Assembly: GCF_002563675.1 (NCBI RefSeq)
Contig: NZ_PDJC01000001.1
Coordinates: 3,162,001 to 3,226,000 of the forward strand
DNA: 64,000 bases
DNA from: Propionicimonas paludicola
GTDB taxonomy: Bacteria > Actinomycetota > Actinomycetes > Propionibacteriales > Propionibacteriaceae
Direction: 5' to 3'
Part shown: positions 8,933 to 17,936 of the stretch, piece by piece
How positions within the stretch are numbered: the first letter of the stretch is position 1
How the letters are laid out: each line of letters begins with the position of its first letter
Translations under genes and position numbers: made by a program
The notes under the pieces: generated by a model
Seen by the model: the letters and a program-made list of their open reading frames with translations, nothing else
What the model was told of the DNA's origin: nothing
Database searches by the model: none

Positions 8933-9474
8933 TACAGGTAGTCCTCTCCGAGAAGGGTGCGCAGCCGAGCCCGGGCGTCCGAGAGCGTCGACTTCACGGT
9001 GCCTTCCGCGCATCGCATCACCTGCGCCACGTCGGTGATCGGCAGGTCGAGGTAGTAGTGCAGCTCGACGGCCAGCCGCTGCCGGGACGGCAGCCGGCAG
9101 ACGGACCGCTCCATATCGAGCTGCGCCGTGCGGTCGACGTCCGTCGGGAGCGGGACGAGCTGCTGGGGACTGCGGTTGGTGAACAGCCGGGCCGCGGACC
9201 GGCGGGCCTTCCAGCGCTGGTCGGCGGTGATGGCCAGCAACCAGTTCCTGGCGGTGCCACGGGACGAGTCGAACTGGCCGCGCTTTCGCCAGGCGGCGGC
9301 CAGCGCCTCCTGCAGGATGTCGTCACGGTCATCGCCGGAGCGGGCGGCCAGGTAGGCCATCGCCGCCCAGTGCGGCTCGATCCAGGCGGTGAATCCGTCG
9401 ACGGTGCGCAGGTCGGGGACCGGGTCGGACGCGTCCATGCCCGACCAGGTCGAAGCCTCCTTGGCCTGCTCCAC
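8932..9474 (-). CDS. ECF-type RNA polymerase sigma factor
   Basis: 180 residues, a normal ECF length. Region 2 (about 28-95) includes DDILQEALAAAWRKR and FDSSRGTARNWLLAIT. Region 4 (about 120-175) includes LPSRQRLAVELHYYLDLP and the recognition helix AEGTVKSTLSDARARLR. It redirects RNA polymerase to a stress regulon. The GTG at 9474 is the longest start; the ATG 36 bases downstream (9438) is also possible because neither has a strong ribosome site. It leads a two-gene operon with the membrane protein that overlaps its stop codon. Confidence 0.9.
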   Translation of the reverse strand: MEQAKEASTWSGMDASDPVPDLRTVDGFTAWIEPHWAAMAYLAARSGDDRDDILQEALAAAWRKRGQFDSSRGTARNWLLAITADQRWKARRSAARLFTNRSPQQLVPLPTDVDRTAQLDMERSVCRLPSRQRLAVELHYYLDLPITDVAQVMRCAEGTVKSTLSDARARLRTLLGEDYL

Positions 9475-9630
9475 ACTTGAATCTACCCCGCGGGTGCAGG
9501 TCCGGTTGGGTCGAGTCTGAGACCAATCGGACGGGCCTTGTGACCGCGTTCCTCCCGTGCTCGGCTGATGAGAGCGGTTGCCGACCGGCGTGATAGCGTC
9601 CCGCTTCTACGACGCCGTAAGGGGACTGCG

Positions 9631-11877
9631 ATGGGTGACTTCCGCGATCCGAGCCTGCCGATCGAGGAGCGCATCGACGACCTGCTCGGTCGGCTCACCC
9701 TGGCCGAGAAGGTCGGTCAGATGCTGATGCTCGACGCCCGCGAGGATCTCGAGGACGCGATCGTGGCCCGGCATGCCGGGTCGATCCTGCACACCTCTCC
9801 CGAGCTGTTGCCGGTGGCTCATCGGATGGCCGCCGAGCAGCGGCTGGCCATCCCGCTGCTGGTCGCCGACGACGGCATCCACGGCCACTCGTTCTGGCCG
9901 GGCGCCACCATCTTCGGCACCCAGTTGGCCTTGGCCTGCTCGTGGGACGCGTCCCTGGTCGAGGAGTCCGCGCGGATCACGGCGTCCGAGATGGCCGCCA
10001 CCGGCATGCACTGGACGTTCTCGCCGGTGCTGTGCATCAGCCGCGACCTGCGTTGGGGACGGGTGAACGAAACCTTCGGCGAGGACCCGTATCTGCTCTC
10101 GGTCCTCGGCGAGGCCATGGTCCGCGGCTACCAGGGCGACGGGCTGACCGATCCCGAGGCGGTGCTGGCTTGTGCCAAGCACTTCGCCGGCTACTCCGAA
10201 ACTCAGGGCGGCCGGGACGCCAGCGAGGCCGACCTGACCCCGCGCAAGCTGCGCTCGTGGTTCCTGCCCCCGTTCGAAGCGGCAGTGCGCGGCGGGGTGG
10301 GCACCGTGATGATCGGCTACCAGTCGATGGACGGCGTCCCGATCACTGCGAACCGGTGGCTGCTCAACGACGTCCTCAAGGACGAATGGGGCTTCGACGG
10401 GCTGTTGGTCACCGACTGGGACAACGTCGGACGGATGGTCTGGGAGCAGCAGATCTGTGCCGACATCGCCGAGGCCGCCGTGGTGGCCGTCCGGGCCGGC
10501 AATGACGTGGTGATGACCACCCCCAGCTTCTTCGAAGGCGCCCAGGAGGCGGTGTCCCGCGGGCTGATCACCGAGGCCGACATCGACGAAGCCGTCCGCC
10601 GGGTGCTGCGGACGAAGTTCCGGCTGGGCCTGTTCGAGGACCCTCGTCATCCTGATCTGGCTCGTCAGCGCGCGATCGGCAGCTCTGAGCGGGCCGAGCT
10701 GAACCTGCAGATCGCCCGGCGCAGCCTGGTCCTGCTCCGCAACGATGGCACCCTGCCGTTCACCCAGGAGGCGGGTGGCGGGCCGCGGATCGCGGTGATC
10801 GGCCCCAACGCGGACGACCCGCAGGCCATGCTCGGCGACTGGGCCGGTAACTCCGGCCAGGTGCCGTGGCTGCCCGACGGCCAGCCGCGGGAGATGATCG
10901 ACACCGTGCTGGACGGCTTCCGGCAGCTGGTGGGCTCGGATGGCCAGGTCAGCTACGCCCTCGGCGCCGAGATCGGCGAGCTGCATCCCGACCCGGCCGG
11001 CGGCACCTTCGCCGATGGACAGCCGCGTCCACCGCTCTTCGTGGCTGCCGAGCCCGATGCTGCGTTGATCGCCGAGGCCGTGGCCGCCGCGCAGGCCTCC
11101 GAGTTGGCCGTGGTCGTCCTCGGCGACACGGTGGCCCTGAACGGGGAGACCTGCTCGACGGCCACCCTCGACCTGCAGGGCGGCCAGGTGGCGCTGCTGG
11201 ACGCCGTGGTGGCCACCGGCACCCCGACCGTGGTGGTGCTGGTTCAGGGCAAGCCGAGCACACTGCCGGCGTCCGCGCTGCAGGCATCCGCGATCATCGA
11301 GGCATTCAACCCGGGCATGCGCGGCGGACGGGCGATCGCCGAACTCGTGCTGGGCCTGATCGAGCCCAGCGGACGGCTGCCGATCTCGTTCGCCCGGCAC
11401 GTGGGCCAGCAGCCCATCTACTACAACCAGATCCGCGGTCAGCACGGCGACCGCTACGCCGACCTCACTCAGGATCCGCTGTTCGCCTTCGGTGAGGGGC
11501 TGTCCTACACCGAGCTCGGCTACGCGGAGCTCAAGTTGGAGTCCGAGGCCATCACCGCGGACGGGCTGCTCCGGTTCGGCGTGACCGTGTCGAACACCGG
11601 CGCCCGGCCGGCCCTGGAGACCGTCCAGGCCTACGTGAGCGATCTGGTGACCAGCGCCACCTGGGCCGATCAGGAGCTGAAGGCCTTCACTCAGGTCGAA
11701 GTGGCGCCCGGCGCCAGCGTCCGGGTGGAGCTGGAGATTCCGGCCGCGGCCTGCACGATCGTCAACGCCCGCGGCGAGCGCGCTGTCGAATCCGGGGACT
11801 TCGAACTCCGGGTGGGGCACAGCTCCCGCCGAGCCGACCAGCTCGTCCGTCGGTTCCGGATCGGGGCACCCGCCTAG
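9631..11877 (+). CDS. glycoside hydrolase family 3 beta-glucosidase
   Basis: 748 residues without a signal peptide, so cytoplasmic. It has the GH3 N-terminal barrel, the alpha/beta sandwich and a C-terminal fibronectin-III-like domain (about 640-740). The catalytic nucleophile is Asp262 in LLVTDWDNVG; KHFAGY, a substrate-binding motif, is near 187. It likely releases terminal beta-linked glucose or related sugars from imported oligosaccharides. The chosen ATG at 9631 follows AAGGGGAC; a longer in-frame start at 9568 lacks a ribosome site. It sits just upstream of the ROK-regulated sugar ABC operon, and joint function in beta-glucoside use is inferred. Confidence 0.94.
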   Translation: MGDFRDPSLPIEERIDDLLGRLTLAEKVGQMLMLDAREDLEDAIVARHAGSILHTSPELLPVAHRMAAEQRLAIPLLVADDGIHGHSFWPGATIFGTQLALACSWDASLVEESARITASEMAATGMHWTFSPVLCISRDLRWGRVNETFGEDPYLLSVLGEAMVRGYQGDGLTDPEAVLACAKHFAGYSETQGGRDASEADLTPRKLRSWFLPPFEAAVRGGVGTVMIGYQSMDGVPITANRWLLNDVLKDEWGFDGLLVTDWDNVGRMVWEQQICADIAEAAVVAVRAGNDVVMTTPSFFEGAQEAVSRGLITEADIDEAVRRVLRTKFRLGLFEDPRHPDLARQRAIGSSERAELNLQIARRSLVLLRNDGTLPFTQEAGGGPRIAVIGPNADDPQAMLGDWAGNSGQVPWLPDGQPREMIDTVLDGFRQLVGSDGQVSYALGAEIGELHPDPAGGTFADGQPRPPLFVAAEPDAALIAEAVAAAQASELAVVVLGDTVALNGETCSTATLDLQGGQVALLDAVVATGTPTVVVLVQGKPSTLPASALQASAIIEAFNPGMRGGRAIAELVLGLIEPSGRLPISFARHVGQQPIYYNQIRGQHGDRYADLTQDPLFAFGEGLSYTELGYAELKLESEAITADGLLRFGVTVSNTGARPALETVQAYVSDLVTSATWADQELKAFTQVEVAPGASVRVELEIPAAACTIVNARGERAVESGDFELRVGHSSRRADQLVRRFRIGAPA

Positions 11878-11902
11878 CAGCCCACCAGGTCGGCCGGCCT
11901 CG

Positions 11903-11948
11903 CAAGCTGTGAGTTATCCGGCGACATCGCCGCCCAACTCACAACTTG
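11903..11948. repeat. 46-bp near-perfect palindrome between GH3 and ROK genes
   Basis: Outer arms CAAGCTGTGAGTT and AACTCACAACTTG match at 12 of 13 positions. Inside lies a second inverted pair CGGCGA-CA-TCGCCG. No T-run follows on either strand, so it is not a standard terminator. Possible roles are RNA stabilisation of the GH3 mRNA 3' end or a protein-binding site. Confidence 0.6.
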
Positions 11949-12060
11949 GGCAGACGAGGGGTAGGCGGCTACCGTCCCGGTTCGGGAGGCGCACCGCGCG
12001 TCCTCGACCCATGCTCTGGCACCGACTCGGCGCGCGTGATGGACGATCTGGTGGCACCCC

Positions 12061-12110
12061 TTGACGCTTTCCTTACGACGTGAATATAGTTCCCTCACAT
12101 CGTGAGGAAA
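12061..12110 (+). promoter_or_regulatory. promoter with two ROK-type operators
   Basis: TTGACG (12061-12066) and TATAGT (12085-12090) are 18 bases apart. A 16-base site TTTCCTTACGACGTGA (12068-12083) fills the spacer. Its inverted copy, TCACATCGTGAGGAAA (12095-12110), lies between the expected start point and the ribosome site; the two match at 14 of 16 positions. Both positions suit repression by the adjacent ROK protein. Confidence 0.7.
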
Positions 12111-12117
12111 GGGTGTC

Positions 12118-13314
12118 ATGGCTGCCACCGTTGAGCATCTCCGGCGTGCGAATCGAGCCCGAGTGCTGGAACAGCTGGTGTACTCCGGCTCGATGAGTCG
12201 GACGGTCCTCGGCCGCCGCCTGGAGCTGTCCTCAGGCGGAATCACCAACATCGTGGACGACCTGGTCGCCGACGGTCTCGTGGTGGAAGAGGGGACCAGA
12301 GCCACCCGCGGACGCCCCGTGACTCTGCTCAAGCCGAACGCGGATGCGGCGCTGTTCATCGGCGCCGAGGTCGGCGAGCGGGACGTCGCGGTCGAACTCT
12401 TCGATCTCTCGATGACCCTGCGTGAGTCCGCCAGCCGGGAGCTGCGCGACGGACGGTCCGACCCCACCTTGGTGGGTGCTCTCCTGCGAGACGCGGTGGA
12501 CGAGATTGTCGCCCGTCACCCCGGCCGGGTGAGCGGAATCGGCCTGGCTGTGCCGGGCACCGTCGAGACCCCCGGTGACGGCGGCGACCCGATCGTGTAC
12601 GCGCCGAGCCTGGGTTGGAAGCCGACGCCGGTTTCGGTGCTGCTGGATGCAGAGATCCCGGTCTTCGCCGAGAACGCGACCAGCGTGACGGCCTTGGCCG
12701 AGCAGCGACTCAACCGCGACGACAACCGCTCGCACTTCACGGTCGCCCACCTGGGCCGCTGGGTGGGGCTCGGTGCCGTGATGAACGGCGAGCTGGTCCG
12801 CGGCAGCAATGGGATGGCGGGTCAATGGGGCCACACCACGGCCGAGCCGACCGGTCCGCTGTGTCGATGCGGCTCTCGCGGTTGCCTGGAGTCCCTGATT
12901 GGTGCAGAGGCTCTCCTCGGGCAGTGGCACGCCGCCGGCGGACCCGACCAGACCGGCTCCGGCTGGGATCGGATCACCGCGCTGTGCGAGGCCGCCCGTG
13001 ACGGCGACCCGATCGCCTCTGGGGTGGTCGCCGATGCGCTGCAGCGCCTGGGGATCTCCCTCGGCAATGTGATCACCCTGCTCAATCCGGAGCGGGTGTT
13101 CATCTCCGGCTGGGTCGGGCTGAGGTTGATGCACTACTTCGGGGCGGAGCTCGAGGCGGCAGTGACGTCCCACGCCTTCGGGCCGAGCACCAAGACCCTC
13201 CAGATCGTCCCCACCAGCTTCGGCGGCGATACGACGGCCGTCGGAGCGGCTCTGATTCCCCTGGCCCGGTTCATCGAGCAGATCGCCGCCGGGCCGGCAA
13301 AGGCAAGTTCCTGA
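12118..13314 (+). CDS. ROK family transcriptional regulator (NagC/XylR type)
   Basis: 398 residues. An N-terminal winged helix (about 5-65; MSRTVLGRRLELSSGGITNIVDDL) is followed by a ROK sugar-binding domain. The ROK zinc motif GPLCRCGSRGCLE is visible near 243-255. These proteins repress sugar genes and release DNA when a sugar or sugar phosphate binds. It is first in a five-gene operon with a sugar ABC importer and a GH5 hydrolase, and its promoter carries two matching operator-like sites, so it probably regulates itself and the operon. ATG at 12118 lies just after GTGAGGAAAGGG. Confidence 0.93.
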   Translation: MAATVEHLRRANRARVLEQLVYSGSMSRTVLGRRLELSSGGITNIVDDLVADGLVVEEGTRATRGRPVTLLKPNADAALFIGAEVGERDVAVELFDLSMTLRESASRELRDGRSDPTLVGALLRDAVDEIVARHPGRVSGIGLAVPGTVETPGDGGDPIVYAPSLGWKPTPVSVLLDAEIPVFAENATSVTALAEQRLNRDDNRSHFTVAHLGRWVGLGAVMNGELVRGSNGMAGQWGHTTAEPTGPLCRCGSRGCLESLIGAEALLGQWHAAGGPDQTGSGWDRITALCEAARDGDPIASGVVADALQRLGISLGNVITLLNPERVFISGWVGLRLMHYFGAELEAAVTSHAFGPSTKTLQIVPTSFGGDTTAVGAALIPLARFIEQIAAGPAKASS

Positions 13315-13343
13315 CCACAGCAGCAAGAAGACAAGGAGAAGCA

Positions 13344-14624
13344 ATGATGCACTCACGCAGGGCCGCAACTGCTCTTGTAGCGACACTCATTCTGGCCACG
13401 ACTGCCGCCTGCGCGGCGGCCCCCGCAGCCTCGACCAGCCCGTCGGGAAGCGCCTCCGCGAGCAGCAGCGCAGCTGCATACGGAAAGACGCTCACCGTAT
13501 GGGTGATGGGCGACTCAGCCACCAAGTTCGAGCAGCTGATCGCGCCGTTCGAGACGCAGACCGGGATCGATGTCACTGTCGAGGCGGTTCCGTGGGACAG
13601 CGTCAACGACCGGCTGACCAGTGCGGTCGCCTCCGGCAAGGGCCCGGACGTCACGCAGATCGGCCTTTCCCAGCTGGCCAGCTTCCTCAAGGGCGATGCG
13701 TTGGCGGACGTGTCGGCCGACCTGGCCGCCTACCCGAACCTGGCCGAGTCCAACTTCCCGAGCGCCGTCGCGAGCACGGCGCTGAACCCGTCCGGCGGGG
13801 TCTACTCGGTCCCCTGGATCGCCGACACCCGGGTGCTCTTCTATCGCTCGGATCTGCTCAGCGCGGCCGGCATTTCCGCCCCTCCGAAGACGTGGGACGA
13901 GCTTCGCGCCGATGCCAAGAAGCTCACCGACAAGTCCGCGAAGCGCTACGGCTACTACATCCCGCAGTGGGACGCGCCGCTGCCGGTGACCTACACCTGG
14001 CAGGCCGGTGGCGAGATCATGGCCGATGGCAAGATCGACGTCACCAGTAGCGCCTTCACCAAGGCCGCCGACCACTACCTCGGGCTGTACGCCGACGGAT
14101 CGGTCCCGACCGCGTCGGACTTCGACCAGACGACGGGCTTCATCAGCGGTTCGGTTGCCATGCTGGTCTCCGGCCCTTACCTGGCCAAGGCTGTCGCCGA
14201 ACAGGCTCCCGATCTGGACGGCAAGTGGAGCGTCACCACCGTCCCCACCGATGCGAGCGGGACGTCGCTGTACGCAGGCTCCAACCTCGGTGTCTGGAAG
14301 AACACGACCAACAAGGTCGGCGCGTTGATGCTGCTGAACTTCCTGGCCGATCCGGCGACGCAGGTGGCCTGGTACACCAGCAACGGCGATCTGCCGGCGG
14401 CCACCAAGGCCTACCAAGACGCCAAGCTCAGTGCCGACCCGCTGGTCAAGGTGTACGCCGAGCAGCTCAAGGACGCCCGGCTGTTGCCGGTCAGCACCAA
14501 GTGGGACGCGGCCAGCAGCGAAATCCTCAACGCGCTGAACAAGATCGCGGTGTCCGGTGCCGATAAGGCCGCAACCTTGAAGGCGCTGGCCGACAAGGTG
14601 GCCACCATCAACGCCGGCAGCTGA
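13344..14624 (+). CDS. sugar ABC transporter substrate-binding lipoprotein
   Basis: 426 residues of the MalE-like family (cluster B/COG1653). It begins with a lipoprotein signal peptide with lipobox TAAC (Cys23), then a Ser/Ala-rich linker (about 28-48) and the periplasmic-binding fold starting KTLTVWVMGDS. It captures an oligosaccharide outside the membrane and passes it to the two permeases encoded downstream. A strong AAGGAGAAG ribosome site precedes the ATG at 13344; ATG 13347 is an alternative. Second gene of the ROK operon. The ligand is probably a beta-glucan or related oligosaccharide, judging only from the GH3 and GH5 neighbours. Confidence 0.94.
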   Translation: MMHSRRAATALVATLILATTAACAAAPAASTSPSGSASASSSAAAYGKTLTVWVMGDSATKFEQLIAPFETQTGIDVTVEAVPWDSVNDRLTSAVASGKGPDVTQIGLSQLASFLKGDALADVSADLAAYPNLAESNFPSAVASTALNPSGGVYSVPWIADTRVLFYRSDLLSAAGISAPPKTWDELRADAKKLTDKSAKRYGYYIPQWDAPLPVTYTWQAGGEIMADGKIDVTSSAFTKAADHYLGLYADGSVPTASDFDQTTGFISGSVAMLVSGPYLAKAVAEQAPDLDGKWSVTTVPTDASGTSLYAGSNLGVWKNTTNKVGALMLLNFLADPATQVAWYTSNGDLPAATKAYQDAKLSADPLVKVYAEQLKDARLLPVSTKWDAASSEILNALNKIAVSGADKAATLKALADKVATINAGS

Positions 14625-14636
14625 TCCCGCCTCCCC

Positions 14637-14673
14637 GGTCCGGCTCTCCACCCCCTAGGCGGAGAGCCGGACC
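14637..14673 (+). repeat. intercistronic hairpin after binding-protein gene
   Basis: A perfect 13-bp stem GGTCCGGCTCTCC/GGAGAGCCGGACC with an 11-base loop lies 13 bases past the binding-protein stop and 17 bases before the permease start. No T-run follows. Such hairpins typically protect the upstream mRNA and reduce downstream expression, giving more binding protein than permease. Confidence 0.75.
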
Positions 14674-14689
14674 CCTACCAGGAACCACG

Positions 14690-15646
14690 ATGCAGATATC
14701 ACCCGCACCCGGCGGACCAGCCGCCAGCACGGCGAGGCCGCGAGGTCTGGGCCGTGCCGGAAGCCGACACCGCCCGACAAGTCGCTGGGCAGGGTGGGGG
14801 TTCGCGCTGCCGGCGCTGGTGTTGGTCGCGATTTTCGGGCTGATGCCGATCCTGGTGGCCGCTGGCGTGAGTTTCACCGACCTAGACATCGGTGGGCTGG
14901 CTCATCCGGAGACGGTCCGCGTGGTGGGTGCCGCCAACTACGTCCAACTCGCCGGAGATCCGGAGTTCTGGTCCGCCTTCGCCCTGACGGCAGGCTACGT
15001 CGTGGTGGGGGTGCCGCTGATCACGGTGCTGGCCCTGGCGGTGGCCACCGGCCTGAACCGCAGCGACGGACGGTTCTACCGGCTGTTGCGGACGCTCTAC
15101 TTCCTGCCGGCGGTCACCGCCCTGGTGGCCATCTCCGTCATCTGGAAGTACATGTTCAATGGCCAGTTCGGCCTGTTCAACTGGCTGCTCGACCTCGTCG
15201 GCCTGCCCGCGGTGAACTGGCTCTCCGATCCTGGTTCGGCGCAGATCGCTGTGGGGCTGGTCGCCGTGTGGCGCGCCATCGGGCTGAACTCGATCATCTT
15301 GCTGGCCGCGCTGCAAGGCGTCCCCGCCGAGCAGCTCGAGGCGGCCGCGCTGGACGGTGCCGGTCCGGTGCGACGCTACCTCCACGTGGTTCTGCCCCAA
15401 ATCCGGTTCGCGCTCGGCTTCGTGGTGATGACGACGCTGATCGGCTGGTTGCAGTTCTTCGACGAGCCGTTCGTCCTGACCGACGGTGGGCCTGTGGGGG
15501 CGACGACTTCACTGTCACTGTTCCTGTTCAAGCGCGGGTTCCGGCTCAACGAGTTCGGCTACGCCAGCGCCGGATCGATCGTCTTGTTGGTCACGATCGC
15601 TGCTGTGACGCTGATCCAACTCCGGCTGAGGAGGGCTCATGACTAG
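14690..15646 (+). CDS. sugar ABC transporter permease, MalF type
   Basis: 318 residues with an Arg/Pro-rich cytoplasmic N-terminus and six transmembrane helices from about residue 38 onwards. The EAA-type coupling loop (EAAALDGAGPVRRYLHVVLP) lies near 221-240 and contacts the ATPase subunit. It forms the channel with the next gene product. The ATG at 14690 follows CCAGGAACC. It overlaps the next permease gene by 8 bases. No ATP-binding subunit gene is present in the cluster. Confidence 0.94.
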   Translation: MQISPAPGGPAASTARPRGLGRAGSRHRPTSRWAGWGFALPALVLVAIFGLMPILVAAGVSFTDLDIGGLAHPETVRVVGAANYVQLAGDPEFWSAFALTAGYVVVGVPLITVLALAVATGLNRSDGRFYRLLRTLYFLPAVTALVAISVIWKYMFNGQFGLFNWLLDLVGLPAVNWLSDPGSAQIAVGLVAVWRAIGLNSIILLAALQGVPAEQLEAAALDGAGPVRRYLHVVLPQIRFALGFVVMTTLIGWLQFFDEPFVLTDGGPVGATTSLSLFLFKRGFRLNEFGYASAGSIVLLVTIAAVTLIQLRLRRAHD

Positions 15647-16481
15647 GACCCAGAGTCGTCGGCGCGCTCGCGAGCGGGTGGCGACGGTGCTGATCGCGGT
15701 TCCGCTGACCCTCGGGGCGCTGGCCTGTGCCCTTCCATTTGTGTGGATGGTGGCCAACTCGGTGAAGACCCGCTCCGAGGCGGTCAGCTATCCGCCGCAC
15801 CTGCTGCCGTCCCGATGGACGTTTGCGGCCTACGCCAAGCTGTTCACCGAACTCGACTTCTCCCGCTACACGCTCAACACCGTCGCCCTGGTCGCCATCG
15901 GGCTGGTCGGCCTGCTGCTGACCGCAATGGCCGGATACGGCTTCGCCAAGTTCCCCGGACGGGCGCTCGGCTGGGGCTTCTTCGCCGTGCTCCTGACGAT
16001 GATGATTCCGGCCCAAGTCACCATGATCCCGACCTATCTGGTGGTCAATGCGGCCGGACTCACCAACAACCTGGTGGGCATCGCCCTGCCGACCCTGGTC
16101 AGCGCGTTCGGCGTGTTCTTGTTCCGTCAGTTCATGATCACAATCCCGGACTCGCTTCTCGAGGCGGCCCGCATCGACGGAGCGTCGGAGCTGAGGATCT
16201 TCTTCGCCATCGCGCTCCCGGTCTCCCGTCCGATCCTCATCGTGCAGGGGCTGCTGACCGTGATTGCCTCCTGGAACAGCTTCTTGTGGCCGCTGATCCT
16301 GTCGTCCAGCCAACGCACCTATACGCTCTCGGTCGGACTGTCGCTGCTCAACAAGCAGATCACGACCGATCCGACGGTGCAGATGGCCGGCGCTGCGTTG
16401 ATGACGCTGCCGATCATCGTGCTGTTCTTCCTTGCCCAGCGGCACATTGTGGCCGGCTTCACGATGTCGGGGATCAAATGA
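15639..16481 (+). CDS. sugar ABC transporter permease, MalG type
   Basis: 280 residues with six predicted transmembrane helices. The coupling loop EAARIDGASELRIFFAIALP lies at about 174-193. It is the partner of the MalF-type permease: its ATG at 15639 falls inside the end of that gene and follows GAGGAGGG. Its own stop overlaps the start of the GH5 gene (ATGA), so translation is coupled through the operon. Confidence 0.94.
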   Translation: MTRTQSRRRARERVATVLIAVPLTLGALACALPFVWMVANSVKTRSEAVSYPPHLLPSRWTFAAYAKLFTELDFSRYTLNTVALVAIGLVGLLLTAMAGYGFAKFPGRALGWGFFAVLLTMMIPAQVTMIPTYLVVNAAGLTNNLVGIALPTLVSAFGVFLFRQFMITIPDSLLEAARIDGASELRIFFAIALPVSRPILIVQGLLTVIASWNSFLWPLILSSSQRTYTLSVGLSLLNKQITTDPTVQMAGAALMTLPIIVLFFLAQRHIVAGFTMSGIK

Positions 16482-17896
16482 CCGGTTACCTCAGATCCGC
16501 TGGCGGAGCACTCGTCGACGACGATGGCCCGCGTCGGCTGCGTGGCATCGGTCTGGGAAACTGGCTGGTCCCCGAGGGCTACATGTGGGGACTGCCGGCC
16601 ACGTCCACCTCGCCTCGCCAGATCGAAGGTCTCGTCGCCGCGGTGCTCGGCAGCGACCGCGCCGCGCAGTTCTGGGATCGCTGGCGCCGCGAGTATGTCA
16701 GCGAGCTCGACCTGGCCGAGATCGCTCGGGCCGGCTTCGACCACGTCCGGCTTCCGCTCAGTTGGCGGCTCCTGTGCACCGTCGACGGCACCCTGATCGA
16801 GGACGGCTTCGTCCACCTGGATCGCTTCCTCGACTCCTGTGCGCTGCACGGGCTCGGGGTGGTCCTCGATCTGCATGCGGCACCCGGCGGGCAGACCGGG
16901 ACCAACATCGACGACTCCGCCGGGCTCCCCGAACTGTTCTTCGATCCGCACTGGAGGCGGCTCACTGTGCGACTGTGGCGGGCGATCGCCGAGCGGTACG
17001 CACAGTCGACGACCGTCCTGGCCTACGACCTGCTCAACGAGCCGCTGCCCTACCACTGGGCTGACGACTTCGGTGATGAGCTGATGAGCCTCTACCAGGA
17101 CCTGACGGCGGCCGTGCGTGAGGTCGATCCCAACCATCTGCTGATGTATGAGGGGACGCGCTGGGCGACCGACTTCTCGGGGTTCACCGGTCGTCTGGAC
17201 GACAACTCGGCGCTGCAGTTCCACAAGTACTGGTCGCGTCCGGATCAGGCCAGCCTCGGCCACTTCCTGGAGGTGGCCGGGCGCCTGGATCTCCCGCTCT
17301 ACATGGGGGAGGGCGGTGAGAACACGCTGGACTGGAATGCGGCAGCGGTCGCGCTCTACGAGCGCCTGGGCATCTCGTGGTGCACCTGGCCGTACAAGAC
17401 CATCGGTCGGTCCACCTCACTGTGCGCGATCCTGCCGCCGACGGGCTGGACGGCCTTCACCGGCTTCGAGTCCGGCCGCAGCTCAGCTGCCGACCGAGCT
17501 CGGGCGGCGCAGGCGCTGGCCGAGCTGGAGGACCGGTTGCTGACCCGTCCGGAGCAGCTCAACCGTGCGCTGTTCGGCACGCTGATGCGGAAGCCGCCGC
17601 TGCGGTTGCCTGCTCCGGCCTTCGCCCAGGCCTCGCCCGGGGTGGAGGTGCGCTGGCCCGAAGACTTCGACTTCTCGGGCGGGCAGGACCCCGACACCGC
17701 GCTCGCTGCAGTGGTCGAGCTGCCGGCCGGAGGTCTGGTCGAGTACGCCCTCAGCGCACCTGCCGGTGACGTCACCGCGGTCGTCGCCGATGGCGAGGTA
17801 CGCATCGAGGTCGTCGAGCGTGCGACCGACGACTACCGCGTGCGAGTCAGCGCCGACCGTCCGGCCTCGTTGCAGGCCGTGGTGATCACCGCCTGA
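16478..17896 (+). CDS. glycoside hydrolase family 5 (cellulase/exo-beta-glucanase-like)
   Basis: 472 residues, no signal peptide. The (beta/alpha)8 domain spans about 1-370 with opening RRLRGIGLGNWLVPEGY, typical of GH5 exo-1,3-glucanases. The acid/base is Glu188 in YDLLNEP and the nucleophile Glu278 in YMGEGGEN. A beta-rich extension of about 100 residues follows. It likely hydrolyses beta-linked glucan oligosaccharides in the cytoplasm after import by the preceding permeases. The start is fixed by the ATGA overlap with the MalG-type gene. The exact linkage specificity cannot be read from sequence. Confidence 0.9.
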   Translation: MTGYLRSAGGALVDDDGPRRLRGIGLGNWLVPEGYMWGLPATSTSPRQIEGLVAAVLGSDRAAQFWDRWRREYVSELDLAEIARAGFDHVRLPLSWRLLCTVDGTLIEDGFVHLDRFLDSCALHGLGVVLDLHAAPGGQTGTNIDDSAGLPELFFDPHWRRLTVRLWRAIAERYAQSTTVLAYDLLNEPLPYHWADDFGDELMSLYQDLTAAVREVDPNHLLMYEGTRWATDFSGFTGRLDDNSALQFHKYWSRPDQASLGHFLEVAGRLDLPLYMGEGGENTLDWNAAAVALYERLGISWCTWPYKTIGRSTSLCAILPPTGWTAFTGFESGRSSAADRARAAQALAELEDRLLTRPEQLNRALFGTLMRKPPLRLPAPAFAQASPGVEVRWPEDFDFSGGQDPDTALAAVVELPAGGLVEYALSAPAGDVTAVVADGEVRIEVVERATDDYRVRVSADRPASLQAVVITA

Positions 17897-17936
17897 CCCG
17901 CTTCGCTCAACGCGGTCGGTTCGGCCGACGGGCAGC

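Noticed and set aside
9607-11820. 737-residue frame antisense to the GH3 gene
   Set aside because: Shadow of the beta-glucosidase; no start with a ribosome site and low-complexity Arg/Gly/His sequence.
11874-12467. 197-residue minus-strand frame over the ROK promoter
   Set aside because: It covers a well-formed promoter with operators and the start of the ROK gene; Ser/Arg-rich shadow.
15591-16445. 284-residue Glu/Arg/His/Gln-rich frame antisense to the MalG-type gene
   Set aside because: Mirror of the transmembrane-encoding strand; hydrophobic codons read backwards give this composition.
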